Source: Stagonosporopsis chrysanthemi
Taxonomy: Eukaryota; Ascomycota; Dothideomycetes; Pleosporales; Didymellaceae
NCBI GenBank assembly: GCA_022560025.1
Contig: JAFISE010000002.1
Coordinates: 372,001-436,000 of the forward strand
Direction of reading: 5' to 3'
DNA: 64,000 nt
Part shown: positions 12,318 through 23,119 of the stretch, piece by piece
How the letters are laid out: each line of letters begins with the position of its first letter
How positions within the stretch are numbered: position 1 is the first letter of the stretch
Notes under the pieces: model-generated
What the model saw: the letters and a program-made list of their open reading frames with translations, nothing else
The model's database searches: none
What the model was told of the DNA's origin: nothing
Program-made: the position numbers and the translations under genes

Positions 12318-12724
12318 TATATGGTGGGGAAGTATTTGTCAGGGTACTTAGATGCATCTGTGGAGCTTTGCCATTCGGAGCTACCCCGCCGCTATGATGT
12401 CACGGCAGACGAGTTAGATCTATGATCAGAGCAGGCGTGCGAAACGATCGCAGATATGTGCTTTTATTCCCGGATGGGGCTCTGTATAAATCAGTACTCG
12501 GCGTGTAAAAGACAACACCACGATTGGAGGCTGAATCGCCCTTGCATGGTGTCGTGGAGCTGAAGGCCTACTTGAACGCGCTAACTCAGGGCTCGAAAGC
12601 ACGTGTATTTTGACTCTCTTGTAGTCGCGACACATGGTTAAGACATTCACTTAGTCCGACAGCCGGGATTCAAGATGCCTCGCATGGTGGCCAGTTCTAC
12701 TTCTATATAGCTGTAGCTCTTTCT
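12318..12724. other. Intergenic, no gene seen
   Basis: About 400 nt upstream of the hydrolase gene and downstream of the ankyrin/BTB gene. It should hold the hydrolase promoter. No frame here has support. Confidence 0.5.
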
Positions 12725-14677
12725 CTATGCATCTAGGTTCAGCCGCTCTAGCAGACGATCAATCTTACCCAGCAAGATCTGGTAATTTTGGGCGTCCTGC
12801 AAGAATTCGTCACCCACAGGCTCACCGTCAAGGGTTCGGATAGCTCCAGCTGCAATCTGTTTCTCGACAGGGACAGCCTCGTAGCTCTCTTGCTTCTCGT
12901 TCTCCAGGTACAACTCGTCCACGGGAAGGCCAAGATCCTTCTCTGCGAGTTTGATGGCAGCGTCCTCATTCATCATCTCATCTAGCCCGCTATCCTCAAA
13001 TCGAAGCCTAAAGCGCTCTGACAAGTAGTACCGGATATCGTCAATCAGTTCGACTGTGTCTGTCTCCTGACGCGCCTTGACCCTATTTGCAGACTCCTGG
13101 ACAATCTGCGCAAACTCAGGCTCGTCGATGTAGTACTCGAGCCGGTAGGCAATATATCGTGCTGCAAACTCTTCCAAGCGCTGCACTTTTGTTTCCCAGC
13201 CCGCTTGGAGAACTTCGTAGATATCAATCACCTCATCTGCGTCGGTTTTGCCTCGAGGGTTATCCGACTCTACGACCGATGCAGAGCCATTGCCCAAAGC
13301 TGAGATGATAATCGCAGCACGCTGCTTCAACTTGTCGATGAATAGCATATCTGCTGCAAAGAGTACGTCAATGGCGATGTCGAGACCAAAGTCGGCGCGT
13401 TCGGTGTACATGAAAGTCAGGATTGTCTCAAGAACTGCGGGTGAGCAGTCGACAGTGACGATTTGAAGATGCGGTGTTTCTTGTGCCTCCTTGAACTCCG
13501 AGCCGAACATGGTCAAGAAGTACTCTGATCGCAACAGCATCGCGCGGTGCGCAGGGTATACGGTCGACTTTCGGGGTTTGCGCTGCCGTGACGGAGATCT
13601 TGACTGCCTGGGACCAACAGGGAGGCCATTGGATGGTCCGTTGGTATTCCTACTAGCAGAGGTGGTTGTGCCAGGCTCCTCCCGCTGTTCATCATCATCT
13701 GCGCGCAATAAGATATCGGCGAAGATAGAATTGTCACGATCCCACTTGATGTTTCCAACTTTTCCCGTGTCGACGACCCTTTTGTGTTTCAAGATGTTGT
13801 TCTGGAACCAGTCATTCATCTGATCTCGTCCTCTCGCTAGTTCGTCTGCTCTTCGTTGCCGCAATCGCCTTCGATCCTCGATTTCTGTAACGTCCTCGAA
13901 CAGCCTTTCAATTTCCAATTGTTTGCCAATCTTGTCAATGCCATTGAGAACCACAAGCTCCTGTTCGTCACCAAGTCCCATCAATGCACGCCGTATGGAC
14001 ACCTCCTGGAAGTACAGGTACTGTAGGGCCAGACCAAGTGACTCTGCAGGTATCTTGTCCGGTAGCTTCCATGCCGCTGTATTCGGCGCCGCTGCCAGCT
14101 TCCTAGCAAAGTAGGGTGACCTTGCGGCGAGCAAGAACTTGTGCAGGTGGAAGCTCTGATCGAAGGCTGTGATTGTGATGTCGGCAGTCTTTGGTGATGA
14201 TCGTGTGAGGAGGGAGGTGATATGCGCCGCAAGGGGTTGCAGGGGATTCGTTGATTTCTGGTAATCGTAAGACAGCAGTAGGTTTCGTATCCGATCGTTC
14301 AACGCGTTGTATAAACATCGCTCGCCCTGGAACGTGTCTCGCTCACAGAGCGCACCGTTCTCGAGCAGCAACCGTATCACTTCATAGTGGCCGCACAGGC
14401 TGGCCTTGAACAGTCAGTGCATTGTGAAAGCCACGATCTGTTCCAAGCTTACAAGAATCAAGGGCGTGTAGTCATATTTGTCTCGTGCGTTGATGTTCAC
14501 GCCCTTTGAGATCATCTCCTGGCAGACCTTCTCGTCACCCCGCCGGCACGCCTCGCAGAATAGGCGAAAGTCGTCGCTCAGGTCCAGCGGGTTCTCCTCC
14601 TTCAGCTGCCCAGACGAGATGGCCTGCGCCTCGGTCGCGAGGGCTGCCTCGAGCTCGTGTTTCTTCTTGACGTCCAT
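12725..14677 (-). CDS. Ankyrin-repeat and BTB/POZ domain protein
   Basis: Two exons, 14677-14453 and 14404-12725, are joined over a 48-nt intron and code for 634 aa. An ankyrin-type segment spans the junction (LFCEACRRGDEKVCQEMI, then DYTPLILASLCGHYEVIRLL). Two BTB/POZ modules follow: one at about residues 150-220 (ADITITAFDQSFHLHKFLLA) and a second in the middle (YPAHRAMLLRSEYFLTMF), separated by a basic Ser/Arg-rich linker. The order matches ABTB1-like proteins, which commonly serve as Cul3 adaptor-type proteins; that role is inferred. The start at 14677 is the first in-frame ATG; the frame stays open slightly upstream without an ATG. The gene is divergent from nimA, with 293 bp between start codons. 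Confidence 0.87.
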
Positions 14678-14970
14678 CGTGGCGATTGCGAGAGGTTGCC
14701 CGCAGTCGCACCCAATGCTGGTCACATCTTTTGAACGGTGGCGTCAGAGCCTCGGTGGTAAGGCGGCGAAGTGGATCCCCGCAGCCTCGTGCATGGACGG
14801 CCGTTTCTGTGCCAACCCGCTCCTGCCAAACGCGGCTAAACAATCAAAGAGCACGTCTGCGTGTCTGCCCGCAACACCGCATACCTCGACGCCCTACTAA
14901 CGCCGCAGCATCCCACCCCCGATATAGATTTCGTTGCATGTATACCGCGCAATAGTCATACGCTGCCAGT

Positions 14971-17329
14971 ATGCCAGAAGACGACAAGTACGACGTCCTG
15001 GAGAAGATTGGTGCGTGCATCGCCGCGAACATGGGACCATGTCTTGGATCTGGAATGGTACACTAACGGCCACGACAGGACATGGCTCCTTTGGAATCAT
15101 CAGAAAAGTCAAGCGCAAGTCCGATGGCTACATCCTCTGTCGCAAGGAGATCAGCTACTGCAAGATGTCGCAGAAGGAGCGCGAGCAGCTGCAGGCCGAG
15201 CTGTCCATCCTCAAGGAATTGCGCCATCCCAATATCGTTGCCTACTTCGAGCGCGACCATATCAAAGCGAGCCAGGACCTGCATCTGTACATGGAATACT
15301 GCGGCAATGGAGACCTTGGACGCACCATCCGCGAGCTGAAGAATAAGAACTTGATGTGCGAGGAGGAATTCGTCTGGAGCATCTTCAGCCAGATCATCAG
15401 TGCCCTGTACCGCTGCCACTACGGTGAAGACCCGCCCGCTGCTGGCCGCAATGTCATGGGACTGGCTGCGAACGCGAAGCCCTCTCGCGACGCGCGCTCG
15501 AGGCCCATGATATTGCACCGCGACTTGAAGCCGGAAAACAGTGCGTGGGCCCTGATGGCGTGCTAGTCACGGCCGTCTGTTGCTGTGTGCTAACAACAAC
15601 AACAGTATTTCTAGGCGACGACAACTCGGTCAAGCTCGGTGACTTCGGTTTGTCCAAGATCCTCCAGTCACACGACTTCGCGTCCACATATGTCGGTACC
15701 CCCTTCTACATGTCGCCGGAGATCTGTAAGGCGGAGCAGTACGGCCCTCACTCGGATATCTGGGCGCTGGGCTGCATAATATACGAGATGTGCGCGAAGC
15801 AACCACCGTTCAACGCCAAGACACATTTCGACCTCATTCAAAAGATTAAATCTGGTCGCTACCCCGACATACCAGCATGCTATTCCGCCGAACTACGCAA
15901 AGTCATCGCGAGTTGCTTGCAGGTCACCCCTGACCATCGACCGGACACCGCTGCACTCCTGAACTTGCCCATTGTAAAGTTGATGCGGAAGGAGGCCGAA
16001 GTTGTGAAGCTTGGGCAGGACTTGAAAGAGCAGAGGAGACTGGCAGCACACAGGGAACAAGAGGCAGCCAACACCATCGAACACATGCGTAAAGAGATTG
16101 ACGACCAGCTGCGTCGGGAGTGGGAAGTCAAAGCACGGTTGGAGATTGAGCGTCAGGTCAAACTCCAGACGGAGGAGCGTGTTCAGAAAGAGCTAGCTCA
16201 CCTACAAGCTGAGTTCGAAAAAGAGGTCCAGAAGCGTGTAAAGGAGGCCCTGAAAAAGCACCCCAAGCGTTTCAGTACATCGCCGAAACTCGCGCCGCGA
16301 TCGAACACCCCAGTCATGCAGCCGGCTGCCGAGCAGGAGCTGCTCTTCCCTGCCGATGCTGACGCGACGGTCGTTCGCGGTTCAACCAGCACGCTCGGCA
16401 CCAACTCTGGATTTGGCAGTGGCACCGACATCTCTGCGTTGTCGCTCGAAGACTCTCCAGAACACCCGGAACATGTCACCATCACAGCCAAGCTCAAGCG
16501 CCCCAGCCGCGCTCCCATTTCTCGCGCACGCACAATGTTCAATACCAACGTTCCTGCGTCGCCCGTAGACGTCCAGATGGGCGAACCGTCCCCAGCACCA
16601 GCTCATCTTGCAGGCCTTTCTCTCTCGCCCCGCAAAATGGTGTCTCGTCAGAATATCTTTGCTGCTGCTAAAGATGGTGCCAAGAGATGGGAAGCTGAAG
16701 TGCCCCCTTCACCGACCGAAGAGGAATGGAATGGTGACTTTGATGACGATGACGACCTCCCCGTTCTCCCATCTCCCACGCGCGCCCGTAGTGCTAACGG
16801 CAACCGGTCCGCGAGCGACGACCCCTTCAAAGTGCTTGCCAATGCAGCGCGCCCGCTTGTCAAACCGTACAGCCGCCTTGGAAGCACACCGAATCTCGAC
16901 CCTACAAGAAAGCCACGACCTGTCTCTGCAGTCCCCATCATCGCCACATCACCTAGCAGGCCGAAGTCAAAGTCCACCGAGGGGCTTTCCCCATCTCCAC
17001 GAAAAACACATTTCCAGCCCACTGCAGCCTCCGCAGCACGCTCTGAGCCTGTTGTGGGCCTCAAGTCAAAGAAGGGCAATGAAGCCATTCGCATCCAGGC
17101 AATGCGCAACAACGGCGGTGTACAAGGCCGCACGTTAGTGGAGCTTCAGCAAGCAAGAGGCATCCCCGTCCAAACTATGAGTGATGACGAGGGGATCAAA
17201 AAGCGTGGCTTTGGGTACAGGAGTCCAATCAAGCTGAAGAGCAGGGAGCCTGCAGCAGTCTGGGATCCAGAAGTCGAGACAGAGATGCCCAGCCCTTTTA
17301 TTGTGAGGAGCAAAAGAGTAGTGAGGTGA
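14971..17329 (+). CDS. nimA: NIMA-type mitotic serine/threonine kinase
   Basis: Three exons, 14971-15010, 15079-15540 and 15606-17329, give 741 aa. The first splice rebuilds the glycine loop (EKIGHGSFG) and the second rebuilds LHRDLKPENIFLGDDNSVKL. The activation segment shows LGDFGLSK and GTPFYMSPE. Before the catalytic loop lies an insert of about 30 residues (GEDPPAAGRNVMGLAANAKP...) typical of NIMA in filamentous fungi. The kinase domain spans about residues 8-300. A charged coiled coil follows (about 320-410), then a long Ser/Pro-rich tail with many SP/TP sites (for example FSTSPK, SLSPRK), fitting regulation by proline-directed kinases. NIMA drives entry into mitosis in Aspergillus nidulans. 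The orthologue call is confident. Confidence 0.95.
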
Positions 17330-17857
17330 AGCGGTCCCCGCTCAATGATGATTAACGACGGGTAATTTTAGCATGTTTGGATACCATGGGCGCAGGGAAC
17401 GGAGGCTTACTTGAATTGCATAGCCGGCCAGAGGGGTTTGGAAGGAAGAAGTTGGATTGACTTTGGTCTTTCCGTCCTATCCTTTCGTCATTTCCATTTG
17501 TTATCCATATCTGGAGGCGTTGTGTTCGGCATTTTTGTAACTTCTTTTCAGTAGGCATATTAGCATTTTTGGGCGACATCTACGATGGATGAGCGGGCGT
17601 TTGGGCTAGCATTCGGTTCGGCGGATTCGCTTCTTCGGGAAGCTTCTTATTGCAGGCCACCTCTTGTTCGCAATTTTATGACCGGTTACACTTTAAACAT
17701 CATTTCGAGAGGGCTCGTGGAAGAAGGGAGAGTGCTGGCCACGCCCCACCAGTGTTAAGCTCAACCCTAGCGCCATGCAGAAGCTCAAGCTCCAAAATTT
17801 CCAACGCAACGTCACCAACCTCCAATTCGCGATACCCTCAACCGACACGATCTGCTC
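17330..17857. promoter_or_regulatory. nimA 3' region and RRP43 5' region
   Basis: The 528 nt contain the nimA 3' UTR and, on the right, the leader of RRP43 with the uORF listed separately. No other gene is seen. Confidence 0.5.
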
Positions 17858-17861
17858 ATGA
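17775..17861 (+). promoter_or_regulatory. 28-codon uORF overlapping the RRP43 start codon
   Basis: An ATG in good context (CGCCATGC) opens a frame of 28 codons. Its TGA stop (17859-17861) shares bases with the main ATG at 17858 and the next ATG at 17861 (sequence ATGATGG). If the transcript starts upstream of 17775, ribosomes would end the uORF exactly on the main start. Whether the transcript includes it is not known. Confidence 0.45.
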
Positions 17862-18889
17862 TGGCGACCGCTGCCTCTGCACATCCACCTGCTCTCACAT
17901 TCCCCCGCCCCATCTTCGCCGTCGTCTCGCCCCATCCTTTCCTCCAGGCGCATCTCTCTGCCAACAAAGCCGCTCTCCGCGCCAACGGCCGCGCCGCACA
18001 GGAATTCCGCGCGCCAGGCGTCCACACAGGGAGTCTCACCCACAGCAATGGCTCTGCCGTAGTGCGACTGGGTAACACCAGCGTTGTATGCGGCGTGCGC
18101 GCTGAGGTTCTGAATGAGGAAGACACACCAGGCACATCCTCGCTCGCGGCAATAGACGCTAACGGCGACGTGGACGGCGACGAAGACGAAGACACCGAGG
18201 GCGATGAAATCGAGTACCTGCGTCTCCTCGTCCCAAACGTCGAACTCAGCACCGGCTCAACCCCCGCACATATCCCCGGCAATGCGCCCTCGACTTTCGC
18301 CCAGAGCCTGATCACCAGGATACGCACTCTGCTGCACTCGACGCGCCTGCTGCGTCCTCGCGACCTGCGTATCTCGTACACGCCCTCCACGAATCCAGAG
18401 GACCCGGACGCTGCGCCCCAGACTGAGCTGAAGGGGTATTGGGTCCTGTATTTGGATGTGTTTTTCATCAGCATCGACGGGGCTGCGTTCGACGCTGCGT
18501 GGCTGGCTATCCTCGCCGCGCTTAGAAACACAAGGCTGCCGCGCGCGTTCTTCGACGAGGAGTACGAGGGGATACTGTGCTCGGATGATCCGGCAGAGGC
18601 ATCATCACTGAATTTGCGCGGTCTGCCTGTGGCGAGTTCTTTTGCGGTGTTTGAGGGCAGGGGCGAGGGCGATGGCGAGAAGGGGCAGGATTGGGTGCTG
18701 AGTGATCCCGATGCGTTTGAGGAGGGTGTATGCAGGGAGACGGTGACAGTTACAGTTGATCGGGGGTTGATCAGGCGGGTGGAGAAGACTGGCGGAGGTG
18801 TTGTGGGGAGGGAAACAATGAAGGGATTGGTCAAGAGGGCAACGGAGAGGTGGAGTGTCGTAGAGGGAGCTGTCGGTGTCAAAGCATGA
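17858..18889 (+). CDS. RRP43: Exosome complex subunit Rrp43 (RNase PH-like)
   Basis: An intronless 343-aa frame. It starts with PHPFLQAHLSANKAALRANG, the conserved N-terminal approach to the RNase PH fold, then RAPGVHTGSLTHSNGSAVVRLGNTSVVCGVRAEV. An acidic insert (DVDGDEDEDTEGDE) is followed by LLVPNVELS and the ELKGYWVLYLDVFFISIDGA strand region. This order matches Rrp43/EXOSC8, one of six PH-like subunits of the exosome ring, which is catalytically inactive in eukaryotes. It acts in nuclear and cytoplasmic 3'-5' RNA processing and decay. The start ATGATGG offers two adjacent Met codons. A 387-codon frame on the opposite strand over the same DNA is a composition shadow. Confidence 0.9.
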   Translation: MMATAASAHPPALTFPRPIFAVVSPHPFLQAHLSANKAALRANGRAAQEFRAPGVHTGSLTHSNGSAVVRLGNTSVVCGVRAEVLNEEDTPGTSSLAAIDANGDVDGDEDEDTEGDEIEYLRLLVPNVELSTGSTPAHIPGNAPSTFAQSLITRIRTLLHSTRLLRPRDLRISYTPSTNPEDPDAAPQTELKGYWVLYLDVFFISIDGAAFDAAWLAILAALRNTRLPRAFFDEEYEGILCSDDPAEASSLNLRGLPVASSFAVFEGRGEGDGEKGQDWVLSDPDAFEEGVCRETVTVTVDRGLIRRVEKTGGGVVGRETMKGLVKRATERWSVVEGAVGVKA

Positions 18890-19101
18890 GTGCTGACGGA
18901 ACGTCTCAGAAGAAGCACAATCGCAACGCTGCGTTCGGTCGCAAACCATATTCTACCGTGAAGCTTGGACGACATGGATACACCACCCCTACCAGTAGAC
19001 GAGCAACGATGAATATCAAGATATTACGATATACTATTTCTCCAGGGTATCCGGACGCAACGCACAAAACAAACCACTTCCCAACCCTCTTCTACCTCAG
19101 C

Positions 19102-20382
19102 TCACCCCTGACTCAACCCCGCCCTACCAAAATCCTGCACTGGCGTAAACTTCGTCTCCTTCTTCCACTGATCCCCCCTAACCGTCGCCTGCGCCAATTG
19201 CGAGATAAGATAGTCCCTCCCCTTAATCATCCACACCATCTGACTTGGCACCTTGAACCCATTGAACGCACCAACCCCCTTCTGAGTCCCGATCGGGCAG
19301 ATCTGCTGCTCCTTGATGTTGGGCTCGTAGTGGCGATCGCCCGCGAACACGGTTCCGGACAGGTGGCGCAACAGATCTTGCTTGAGATTTGTCATGGCCA
19401 CGGGGACCGCAAGTGAGAGGTCCATGACGCCACCGCGGGTGTAACTCCCCACGTCGCCGAGAGCGTAGACGCGCGGACCTGCGGATTCGTCCTCGACGCG
19501 GAGAGTCTTGGGGTTGCAGGCGAGCTTGTTGCGGTTGTCGAGCCATTCTTTTGGGAGGAAGGAGGTGTTTGGTCGCGAGCCGGTGGCGTCGATGTAGATG
19601 TCTGCTTCGATTGTTTCGCCGGTTGAGAGCTCGACGCGTGTCTTTGCGCCGGGCTCGTCAGATGCTTTGGTGGCGGAGACCACGCGTGTGTTGTATGTCA
19701 CGCTGCAGCCGAGTTTCTTCAGGAAGCCTTCGGCGGTCTTGCTGATGCTTTCGCGCAGTACGGGGAGCAGCTTCTTGTCTCCGCAGATGAGAGTGACTTG
19801 GGCTTTGGGATTCTTTGGTCCTGCGCCCATGAAGCCTGGCCGCCCATTGAGGATCTCTGCAACCTCACCTGCTGTTTCGACGCCGACGGGTCCGCCGCCA
19901 CCAATGATTACTGTCTTTGCAGATTTCAGCCCTTTTTGGAATGCATCGTACACGGCCTCGAGCGCGACGCGATCGGTGGCCTGCGTGAACAGCGGACTGG
20001 GAGTTGTAAAACCCGTCGCAATAACGAGCGCGGCGTAGGGAACCGTCTGCGTCTCGCCATCCACAGTCGTTACGCTGACGCTCTGGCCTGCAGCGTCGAC
20101 GTGGGTAGCTGAGCCCTGGATGAACTTGAACTTCGGGAATGCGTATGTAAAGGCTGGTTCGATGGGGTAAAATATGTCATCATATGGCATCATTTGCTTG
20201 CTCACAAGCGCTCTTGGGGCAGCGAAGCGCCAGTACAAGTCCTTGGAGGGATTGACGAGGGTGACATTATACGTGATATCATCTTTCTTCGGCAACTGCG
20301 GGATGGTGTGCTTCAGAGCGTAGTGGGCAGCGCTGATGCCAGCGAAAGACCCGCCTAGAATTAGGATTGTTTCTGTGCTCAT
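19102..20382 (-). CDS. AIF/FSP1-like FAD-dependent pyridine nucleotide oxidoreductase
   Basis: A single exon of 426 aa. The N-terminal FAD-binding motif (ETILILGGSFAGISAAHYAL) and the central NAD(P)-binding motif (KTVIIGGGGPVGVETAGEVA) frame a two-dinucleotide-binding-domain flavoprotein. VYALGDVGSYTRGG near the C-terminus is the second FAD contact. Overall layout and length match the AMID/FSP1 (AIFM2) group and fungal Aif1-like proteins, which oxidise NAD(P)H and may pass electrons to quinones. No mitochondrial presequence or membrane segment is apparent, so a cytosolic or peripheral membrane location is inferred. It is convergent with RRP43, with about 210 bp between stops. Confidence 0.88.
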   Translation of the reverse strand: MSTETILILGGSFAGISAAHYALKHTIPQLPKKDDITYNVTLVNPSKDLYWRFAAPRALVSKQMMPYDDIFYPIEPAFTYAFPKFKFIQGSATHVDAAGQSVSVTTVDGETQTVPYAALVIATGFTTPSPLFTQATDRVALEAVYDAFQKGLKSAKTVIIGGGGPVGVETAGEVAEILNGRPGFMGAGPKNPKAQVTLICGDKKLLPVLRESISKTAEGFLKKLGCSVTYNTRVVSATKASDEPGAKTRVELSTGETIEADIYIDATGSRPNTSFLPKEWLDNRNKLACNPKTLRVEDESAGPRVYALGDVGSYTRGGVMDLSLAVPVAMTNLKQDLLRHLSGTVFAGDRHYEPNIKEQQICPIGTQKGVGAFNGFKVPSQMVWMIKGRDYLISQLAQATVRGDQWKKETKFTPVQDFGRAGLSQG

Positions 20383-21606
20383 GGCTGTAAATGGTGGAGA
20401 GTTGAGAGGTCAGAAGAAAAGGAGGACAAAGGGAAAGCCAATAACACTTGCGACGCGACAAAGATAAAGTCAAGAGAGCGGCGCGCCTAAAATAAGAGCT
20501 CGCCCTAAGCTTCAGCGTGCCTCAGGACTAAGTATGGGGAGCCGAGAGTTCGGGAATCGACAAATGCAGTGCGGCTGCTGTGTGACATGCCCGTTGAGCT
20601 GTGAGAGGTCGTGAACATATTGAGCGTCACTAGGGTGCTTTCTACGCAGTCCTTGAGGTGCCGTGAGGGCGCACTTGATTGGAAGAAGCTGTGCATGCTT
20701 GTGCATCTTGTGTATCTGGTGAGTTGGTGGAGGCTGACTTCGGAAACAATGGTCGAAACCCATCAGTCTAAAACTCGTTGCCGCAACTAGTCTCGGTAGC
20801 TCCCTGCCTTAGCCGATGAGGCTGTCTCGCATCAGGCACTTGTGCCCATTGTATAGCCATGGGGTCTTTTCTTGGGCTATGTCTGTTCCCCATCGCAGAA
20901 ACCACTTTTACAATTGGAAAGCCACCTGTCGATTCGATAAGCTTGCATAAATCTGCTTCTGGCCTCTGCCGGAACTAGACATTCCAGCCTTACATCTGGC
21001 CTCGAGCTCGTAAGCAAATCTACGAGGCTGTCGGTTGAATCCTGCTACATGTCGTTGTCGTGCAACGTGTGAAACTCGACCAGTTACTTCTAGATGCCGG
21101 CGAAAGTTGACATGAATGGACACCAGTGATCGCCCCTCCATGTTACAGTCAGCGTGGACGTTAGGGACATGCATATAAGCCTTGGTTGTAAGGCACAGCG
21201 CATTAAGCTCCATACAATTGACGGGAGAGCGGCCTCAACCTTAGGTGATTACGCCATGCTTGACGTGCTGAAAAGATCGTCCTCCACATGCATGAGCTTC
21301 CTTTGAAGACGTGCAGATTGTTGTTCTCGTTAAGATTAGCATTCGTAGTCCTAGCCCAACATCACATATCATCCGGTGGAAAACGGTCTTACGTGCTGGG
21401 ATATTTTTCATTTCATATCTTTCATGATACGCCAGTCTGGTGTTCGCATCATTGGCCCACCGCGACTGCCCAACTCAAACGAAGCTGATGACTGCATGGG
21501 ATCGGTCGTGCTACCCATGTCTAGACATCCGCAGGCCCCCACTGCATCTCTGCGCCGCGGAGCTCCAGCACACTTCGCTTCTTCGGCTACTCATCGCGAA
21601 GCAAGC
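20383..21606. other. Intergenic, no supported gene
   Basis: 1.2 kb between the 5' end of the oxidoreductase and the 3' end of egd1. Short frames only, such as minus 20908-21213, with no domain. Confidence 0.45.
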
Positions 21607-22498
21607 TTACTCGACATCGGGCTTGTTGTCAGCCTTCTCAGCCGACTCGAAGTTGTCGCCAGCAACGAGGTCGGGAATGTCATCGTCATCCTCCTCGTCG
21701 TCCTTGCCCTCACCCTTCTCCTTCTGCATGCTCTGGTAGCTCTCGGCGAGCTTGCGCAGCGATGCGAGCGAGTCGGGACCGAGCTGGTTGAGGATACCGG
21801 GGACGAGCTCGGTCAGCTCCTTGTCCTCACCTACGCCGTAGATGGCGAAAGTGTTGGCGGGTACTGAAGCGTGAACTGTTAAGCTAGTGTTAGCACAGAT
21901 GCTCTTTGACAACTCGATCTGAGGTCACTGGCAAGCTTCAAGTGCATTGGCGCAGGCGACCAGTTGCACATGACGCCTGATACAGCCCCTCTGACGCCGT
22001 TATATATGATGGAAGTGGCTGGACCCACCCTTTGGTGCGGAGAAGTGGATGACGTTGCCATCGCTCTTGAACATGTTGACCTCCTCAATAGCCTGGATGG
22101 GCTGGACGTTCAGCTTCTTGAGCGCAGCCTGGAGCTTCTTGTCGTCGGTGCCAGCGGCCCTGTGGACCTTCTTGACCTTCCTGCGGGGTGTGCCCTTGCC
22201 ACTGTATTGTTCAATTAGCCCGGTGTTCCATGTTCGAAGTCCCCCAAGGTCTCAGATCTCGTGCGGACGTTGTTCGGGTGGAGTGCCCATCGATTTTCGT
22301 TGATATGTGATGATGCATAGGTGGGGTGGTCAAATTAGGAGGATGAGGTCTGCTTACCCTATTCACTCATGTTAGTCATTCCATTGTCTTTGAAGCTTCA
22401 GGCCGCGGTTCCGCTGGATCCTACAGCCCCAGATTGACAGGAATCAACATACCAATGCGCACCGACGCCTGCATGCGTGCCAGCTTGGCCTGATCCAT
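21607..22498 (-). CDS. egd1: Nascent polypeptide-associated complex subunit beta
   Basis: Predicted exons: 22498-22453 (46 nt), 22358 (a single nucleotide, G), 22201-22029 (173 nt) and 21875-21607 (269 nt), giving 162 aa, the normal NAC-beta length. The start MDQAKLARMQASVRIG leads into GKGTPRRKVKKVH, then QAIEEVNMFKSDGNVIHFSA and the NAC-domain core KVHASVPANTFAIYGVGEDK. The tail is acidic. NAC-beta with NAC-alpha binds ribosomes and shields emerging chains. Joining the 46-nt exon straight to the 173-nt exon shifts frame and meets a stop. Adding one G from a perfect TAG|G|GTAAGC context, with a GACTAAC branch site 5' of it, restores IGGKGTP. The one-base exon is inferred from frame and splice signals only. 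Confidence 0.92.
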
Positions 22499-23119
22499 AT
22501 TTGCGGTTGTGGGGGGAGAGTGACTGTGGGAGGGTCTGCGGTCGCCGAATGGTCAGCAAAAGGTCGAGCAAAATTCGATCGCGGCGGCTTCAAGGTTTTG
22601 GGTACGGGTACGGTTCGGACTCACCTAGAATCGGCGTTTGTGAGGCAGAATTCAGCGTAGGTGTTTGCAAGACCTAGAGTCGGACAGTCGGCCGTACGCA
22701 CGGGCCAACTGGCCGGCTTTCTCGATTTCACAAGAGGTGGTTGTGCGGGACTTTCTCGCTTGCTGTCGTCAGTTGCGGGGCACGACTTCAGCACCACTGA
22801 AAAGTGCACAAAAACATTCACGTCCGGGAATTCTGCACATAGGCAGTGCAGGTGCGTCTGCAGATAGATGGGACGCGCTCAGCACCCTCTGAGCTTCATC
22901 AGTATTCAGGTGTGGCAGGCGTGTGGTATCACTGTCGACAAATGTGGTAGGCCACGGAGACTAACAGAGCGCTCTTTCTAATCCGACGTTCGAACATGCA
23001 AGGCATTGATCACTTTGCACGTTCCAATCTTCCATTGGTATCATTGATGCAGTGCTGGTAGGTATAATCGCAGCCTTTATTGACTTTTTCTTGCTCCAGG
23101 CAGGCTCATCCCTCTCCAT
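22499..23119. other. Intergenic: egd1 promoter side and X325 3' side
   Basis: About 620 nt with no gene seen. It contains the egd1 leader and the 3' UTR of the X325-like gene. Confidence 0.5.

Noticed and set aside
14678..14725. Upstream start for the ankyrin/BTB protein at 14725
   Set aside because: The codon there is GTG; the first in-frame ATG is 14677.
17812..18975. 387-codon open frame antisense to RRP43
   Set aside because: It fully overlaps a well-supported gene and its Ser/Arg/Pro-rich product has no domain; it arises from GC-rich codons on the other strand.
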